This document shows positions 5,865 through 8,281 of a stretch of DNA of 8,281 nt, piece after piece; position 1 is the first letter of the stretch; each line of letters starts with the position of its first letter. The stretch is taken from assembly GCA_027482795.1 (NCBI GenBank), contig JAIXVS010000334.1, positions 1-8,281 on the forward strand, read 5' to 3'. The translations under genes were made by a program, and so were the position numbers. The notes under the pieces were generated by a model. The model had not been told where the DNA came from, made no database searches, and worked only from the letters and a program-made list of their open reading frames with translations. Source of the stretch: Rhodobacter sp. GTDB taxonomy: Bacteria > Pseudomonadota > Alphaproteobacteria > Rhodobacterales > Rhodobacteraceae.

Positions 5865-6437
5865 CTACCGCGTCAGCCCCGGCACCCAGAGCACGTCATC
5901 CGCTCCGTCATTGTTCGCAATCCTGCCCGCCACGAAAAACCAATCGGACAAACGGTTCAGGTATTTAACCGCCTCACCGTTCACTTCCTCCATCGTCGCC
6001 AGTTCCACCACGCCGCGTTCGGCGCGTCTACAAACCGTGCGGCACAGGTGTAGGTGGGCGGCCAGCGCAGACCCACCCGGCAGGATGAAACTGCGCAGGG
6101 GGGTTAGGCGCGCGTTCATCGCGTCAATCTCCGCCTCTAGCCGCGCGACTTGGCCTGCAATCATCCGCAGGGGCGGGTATGCGGCGGTCTCGTCTTTGTG
6201 CATATCGGGCGTGCACAGATCGGCCCCCAGATCGAACAGATCGTTGGAAATGCGTTGCAGGGCCGCGTCCATATCCCCAGTGGAATGCAGCCGCGCCATG
6301 CCAACGGTGGCGTTGGTTTCATCCACAGTGCCATAGGCCGACACGCGCAAGCTATGCTTGGCCACCCGCGCGCCGTTGCCCAGCGCGGTTTCCCCAGCAT
6401 CGCCCGTTTTGGTGTAGATTTTCGATAGAACAACCAT
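5865..6437 (-). CDS. PduO-type cob(I)alamin adenosyltransferase
   Basis: A 190-residue protein matching PduO/MMAB-type ATP:cob(I)alamin adenosyltransferases over its length. Motifs: KIYTKTGDAGETALG (residues 6-20, ATP-binding P-loop-like), RVSAYGTVDETNATVG (31-46), LRSFILPGGSALAAHLH (114-130), CRTVCRRAERGVVEL (132-146, with the conserved RRAER) and VKYLNRLSDWFFVAGR (157-172). It transfers the adenosyl group of ATP to cob(I)alamin, giving adenosylcobalamin for enzymes such as methylmalonyl-CoA mutase. It is cytosolic and acts as a trimer in known members. The start ATG follows a G-rich but poor ribosome-binding region (GGGGGGCGAAGAC). The gene lies 25 bp after the small membrane-protein gene, so the two are probably one transcript. 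Confidence 0.95.
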   Translation of the reverse strand: MVVLSKIYTKTGDAGETALGNGARVAKHSLRVSAYGTVDETNATVGMARLHSTGDMDAALQRISNDLFDLGADLCTPDMHKDETAAYPPLRMIAGQVARLEAEIDAMNARLTPLRSFILPGGSALAAHLHLCRTVCRRAERGVVELATMEEVNGEAVKYLNRLSDWFFVAGRIANNDGADDVLWVPGLTR

Positions 6438-6450
6438 GTCTTCGCCCCCC

Positions 6451-6476
6451 TATTTCGCGCCCCTATTTCGCGCCCA
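6451..6476. repeat. 13-bp tandem duplication across the stop codon of the small membrane-protein gene
   Basis: TATTTCGCGCCCC (6451-6463) is followed directly by TATTTCGCGCCCA (6464-6476), twelve of thirteen bases identical. The right copy encodes the last residues and stop of the 67-residue protein on the minus strand; the left copy fills most of the spacer before the adenosyltransferase gene. It looks like a replication-slippage duplication. Confidence 0.85.
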
Positions 6477-6666
6477 CGCCAAAATACGCCGCCCCAACGA
6501 TGAAAATCACCGCAACCGCCTGAAAGATCAGGCGCAGGCGCATCAGTTTGTTTGAGCGGCTGGAAGACCCTTCGCCTCCCTTGGCAAAGGTGCCAAGGCC
6601 CAGCGCCAGAATTGCGACCACGATCAGGCACAGCACTGCGCCGATGACGAAAATTGGATTGTCCAT
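6463..6666 (-). CDS. Twin transmembrane helix small protein (HIG1-like)
   Basis: A 67-residue membrane protein with two hydrophobic helices, about residues 5-26 and 48-64. They are joined by a polar loop with GGEGSSSRSNKLMRLRLIFQ (residues 31-50), which matches the conserved RSNKLMRLR..LQ stretch of HIG1-type small proteins. HIG1-domain proteins associate with respiratory supercomplexes and cytochrome oxidase in mitochondria; bacterial members are thought to act likewise in the inner membrane, but the function here is inferred. The start is well supported by GAGGGA six bases before the ATG. It lies upstream of the adenosyltransferase gene (25-bp gap) and 79 bp after the SDR gene, all on one strand; I recall this pairing as common in Rhodobacterales. 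Confidence 0.88.
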   Translation of the reverse strand: MDNPIFVIGAVLCLIVVAILALGLGTFAKGGEGSSSRSNKLMRLRLIFQAVAVIFIVGAAYFGVGAK

Positions 6667-6745
6667 ATCTATCCCTCGTTTGCTTGCCCCTTACCTAAGC
6701 TGTGGCGGGAAAAAGGCTAGGGGTGATTTTGGGGGGGCAGTTGCG

Positions 6746-7573
6746 TTAGCCTTTGGTTATCAGCCAATCTAAGCTGCGCGTGGGCAGGATGCGGCGGGCA
6801 AACCCCATCAGGTAGGTGGGGGTTGTGACATAATAGCGCGGGCGCGGGCGGCGGGATTCAAGGGCATGGATCAGCTTGGCCGTCACCGCGCGCGCGGGCA
6901 GCTCGAACGGGTCAAGCCCGTATTTCTCGCCAAAAAGCCGCTCGATCAGGGGGGCGTATTCATCGGCGCGGGCGGAATTTTTCCAATCGATCCATTTGGT
7001 CACATGGGGCCGCGCATTTTCGCGAATGCGCGATGTGATGGGGCCGGGTTCAATCAGGATGATGTGAATGCCCGTGCCTGCCATTTCAATCCGCAGCACA
7101 TCCGTCAGCCCCTCCATCGCGAATTTGGTGGCCACATAGGCCCCGCGAAATTTCATACCGACAAGGCCCAGAACAGACGAGCAGTTGATAATCCGCCCAT
7201 GCCCTTGCGCGCGCATCATCGGAATGATTTGCCGCGTTAGGTCGTGATAGCCAAAGAGGTTGGTTTCAAAAATTTCCCGCAGCGCGCCGCGCGGCAGGTC
7301 TTCCACCGCACCCGGAATGGCAAAGGCCCCGTTGTTATACAGCGCATCCAGCGTGCCCCCCGTGCGGCGCGATACTTCCGCCACGGCGGCGGTGATGGAC
7401 GCTTCATCGGCGTAATCAAGGACGAAACTCTCCAACCCTTCGGCAATCAGGCGGTCAACATCCGCCTGCGCACGGCACGTCGCAAACACCCGCCACCCCT
7501 TTGCGGCCAGCCCATGCGCCGCGTCATAGCCAATGCCAGATGAACAGCCCGTGATGAGGATAGATTTTGCCAT
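6746..7573 (-). CDS. Short-chain dehydrogenase/reductase (SDR family)
   Basis: A 275-residue classical SDR. The nucleotide-binding glycine motif is TGCSSGIG (residues 8-15), which with the following CRAQ stretch suggests NAD(P) use. The NNAG element reads NNGA (80-83). The catalytic serine lies in INCSSVLG (129-136) and the Y146-x3-K150 pair in AYVATKFAMEG. IEPGPITSRI (174-183) is the usual post-catalytic substrate loop. A C-terminal segment with PRPRYYVTTPTYLMGFARRI (243-262) is typical of a subgroup acting on lipid- or steroid-like substrates, but the substrate cannot be read. The ATG at 7573-7571 is preferred over an in-frame TTG 16 codons upstream: it has AAAAGGGG six bases before it and puts the Rossmann motif at the N-terminus. 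It is divergent from parC. Confidence 0.93.
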   Translation of the reverse strand: MAKSILITGCSSGIGYDAAHGLAAKGWRVFATCRAQADVDRLIAEGLESFVLDYADEASITAAVAEVSRRTGGTLDALYNNGAFAIPGAVEDLPRGALREIFETNLFGYHDLTRQIIPMMRAQGHGRIINCSSVLGLVGMKFRGAYVATKFAMEGLTDVLRIEMAGTGIHIILIEPGPITSRIRENARPHVTKWIDWKNSARADEYAPLIERLFGEKYGLDPFELPARAVTAKLIHALESRRPRPRYYVTTPTYLMGFARRILPTRSLDWLITKG

Positions 7574-7593
7574 AGCGCGCCCCTTTTGCGCCT

Positions 7594-7621
7594 TATCTAT
7601 AGGGCCAATCCCCCTGCGCAA
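7594..7621 (-). promoter_or_regulatory. Candidate promoter of the SDR gene
   Basis: On the minus strand TTGCGC (7621-7616) and TAGATA (7599-7594) are 16 bp apart in the 95-bp gap between the divergent SDR and parC genes. The resulting leader would be about 13 bases and would still contain the AAAAGGGG ribosome-binding site. The -35 box is imperfect. Confidence 0.3.
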
Positions 7622-7640
7622 GTATTTTCGATCTAGACCC

Positions 7641-7654
7641 GCGCCGCTAGGCGC
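7641..7654. other. Small hairpin ahead of parC
   Basis: GCGCC-GCTA-GGCGC is a perfect five-base-pair stem with a four-base loop ending 14 bases before the parC ATG, where a ribosome-binding site would be expected. No good Shine-Dalgarno is visible there. It may be chance in G+C-rich DNA. Confidence 0.3.
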
Positions 7655-7668
7655 ACTACACCGCCCCT

Positions 7669-8281
7669 ATGGCCGACTCTGATGACGACATACCACAAAT
7701 TGATGCGGTGACCCTGTCCGAACCGCTGGCCCGCGCCATTGGCGAGCGGTATTTGACCTATGCGCTGTCCACCATCATGCACCGCGCCCTGCCCGATTCG
7801 CGCGATGGGCTAAAGCCCGTGCACCGCCGTATTCTGTATGCCATGCGCGAGTTGCGGCTATCGGCAACCAGCGCCTTCCGCAAATCGGCCAAAATCTCGG
7901 GCGATGTGATGGGCAACTATCACCCGCATGGCGACAGCGCGATTTACGATGCCATGGCGCGGCTGGCCCAAGATTTCAACGTGCGTTACCCACTGGTCGA
8001 TGGGCAGGGCAACTTTGGGAACATTGATGGTGATAACCCCGCAGCCTCCCGCTATACCGAGGCGCGCCTGACGGCGATTGCCGAAACCCTGATGGAAGGG
8101 CTGGCGGAAAACGCGGTTGATTTCCGCCCCAATTATGACGGCACGTTGGAAGAGCCTGTGGTCATGCCCGCAGCCTTTCCGAACCTTTTGGCCAATGGGT
8201 CAAGCGGTATCGCCGTGGGCATGGCCACCAACATTCCGCCGCATAACTTGGATGAATTGATCGCAGGCTGCCACGCCCTGC
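7669..8281 (+). CDS. parC: DNA topoisomerase IV subunit A (N-terminal part, cut by right edge)
   Basis: The frame is open for 204 codons from the ATG to the window end. The protein begins MADSDDDIPQIDAVTLSEPL and then shows type IIA topoisomerase subunit A sequence: RYLTYALSTIMHRALPDSRD (residues 27-46), GLKPVHRRILYAM (47-59), GNYHPHGDSAIYDAMARLAQ (82-101), PLVDGQGNFGNIDGDNPAAS (108-127) and the catalytic tyrosine Y129 in RYTEARLT. The form MGNYHPHGD and the NFGNIDGDNPAASRYTEAR stretch favour alphaproteobacterial ParC over GyrA. With ParE it unlinks daughter chromosomes using ATP. S90 and D94 correspond to the quinolone-contact positions (GyrA S83/D87 in E. coli) and are the wild-type kind. 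The ribosome-binding site is weak. The C-terminal domain is outside the window. Confidence 0.94.
   Translation, partial: MADSDDDIPQIDAVTLSEPLARAIGERYLTYALSTIMHRALPDSRDGLKPVHRRILYAMRELRLSATSAFRKSAKISGDVMGNYHPHGDSAIYDAMARLAQDFNVRYPLVDGQGNFGNIDGDNPAASRYTEARLTAIAETLMEGLAENAVDFRPNYDGTLEEPVVMPAAFPNLLANGSSGIAVGMATNIPPHNLDELIAGCHAL

Noticed and set aside
7574..7621. TTG start giving the SDR 16 more residues
   Set aside because: The downstream ATG has a good AAAAGGGG site and fits the usual SDR N-terminus; the candidate promoter also overlaps the extension.
1..8281. CRISPR array, insertion sequence, integrase or prophage genes
   Set aside because: No spaced direct repeats, transposase or integrase motifs were seen on either strand.

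Overview
This window is a piece of an alphaproteobacterial chromosome, most likely from the Rhodobacterales (Roseobacter/Rhodobacter type). The high G+C, the alphaproteobacterial ParC, the rhodobacterial NDUFAF5-like methyltransferase placed head to head with comF, and the run of etfA/etfB, PduO-type cobalamin adenosyltransferase and twin-helix HIG1-like protein all point there. Most of the window is ordinary housekeeping sequence. One low-G+C gene stands out at 4926-5765.

Layout. At 1-603 (minus) is the N-terminal part of a BioC/NDUFAF5-like methyltransferase that runs off the left edge. Only 24 bp away and divergent, a tight plus-strand operon reads comF-like phosphoribosyltransferase (628-1350), glutaredoxin 3 (1395-1649), nitrilase-family amidase (1653-2489) and a MarR-type regulator (2486-2926). 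It ends at a strong hairpin terminator (2995-3029) that also serves the convergent minus-strand etfB-etfA operon (4734-3045). Continuing leftward from 7573, also on the minus strand, come an SDR dehydrogenase, the 67-residue twin-helix membrane protein, the PduO-type adenosyltransferase and then the odd gene (5765-4926), which lies immediately upstream of etfB. At the right edge parC starts (plus strand) and is cut by the window.

Functionally, grxC plus the nitrilase suggest glutathione-linked maintenance, since Nit1-type amidases hydrolyse deaminated glutathione. ETF alpha/beta carry electrons from acyl-CoA dehydrogenases and similar enzymes to ETF:quinone oxidoreductase. The adenosyltransferase makes the B12 cofactor used, for example, by methylmalonyl-CoA mutase. 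These are core metabolic functions.

The most interesting item is the 279-residue protein at 4926-5765. Its C-terminal half is a Rossmannoid domain of the nucleoside-deoxyribosyltransferase-like/TIR-like class, with motifs MMPFD, RADDI, CDCTGRNPNVFYEAGIAH and IPFDLRH and a candidate catalytic Glu. Its N-terminal half of about 150 residues I do not recognise. The gene has clearly lower G+C and different codon use, including TTA leucines, and lies between etfBA and pduO, which I recall as often neighbouring in this order. It looks like a horizontally acquired, possibly defence-related, single-gene insertion; that role is inferred, not shown.
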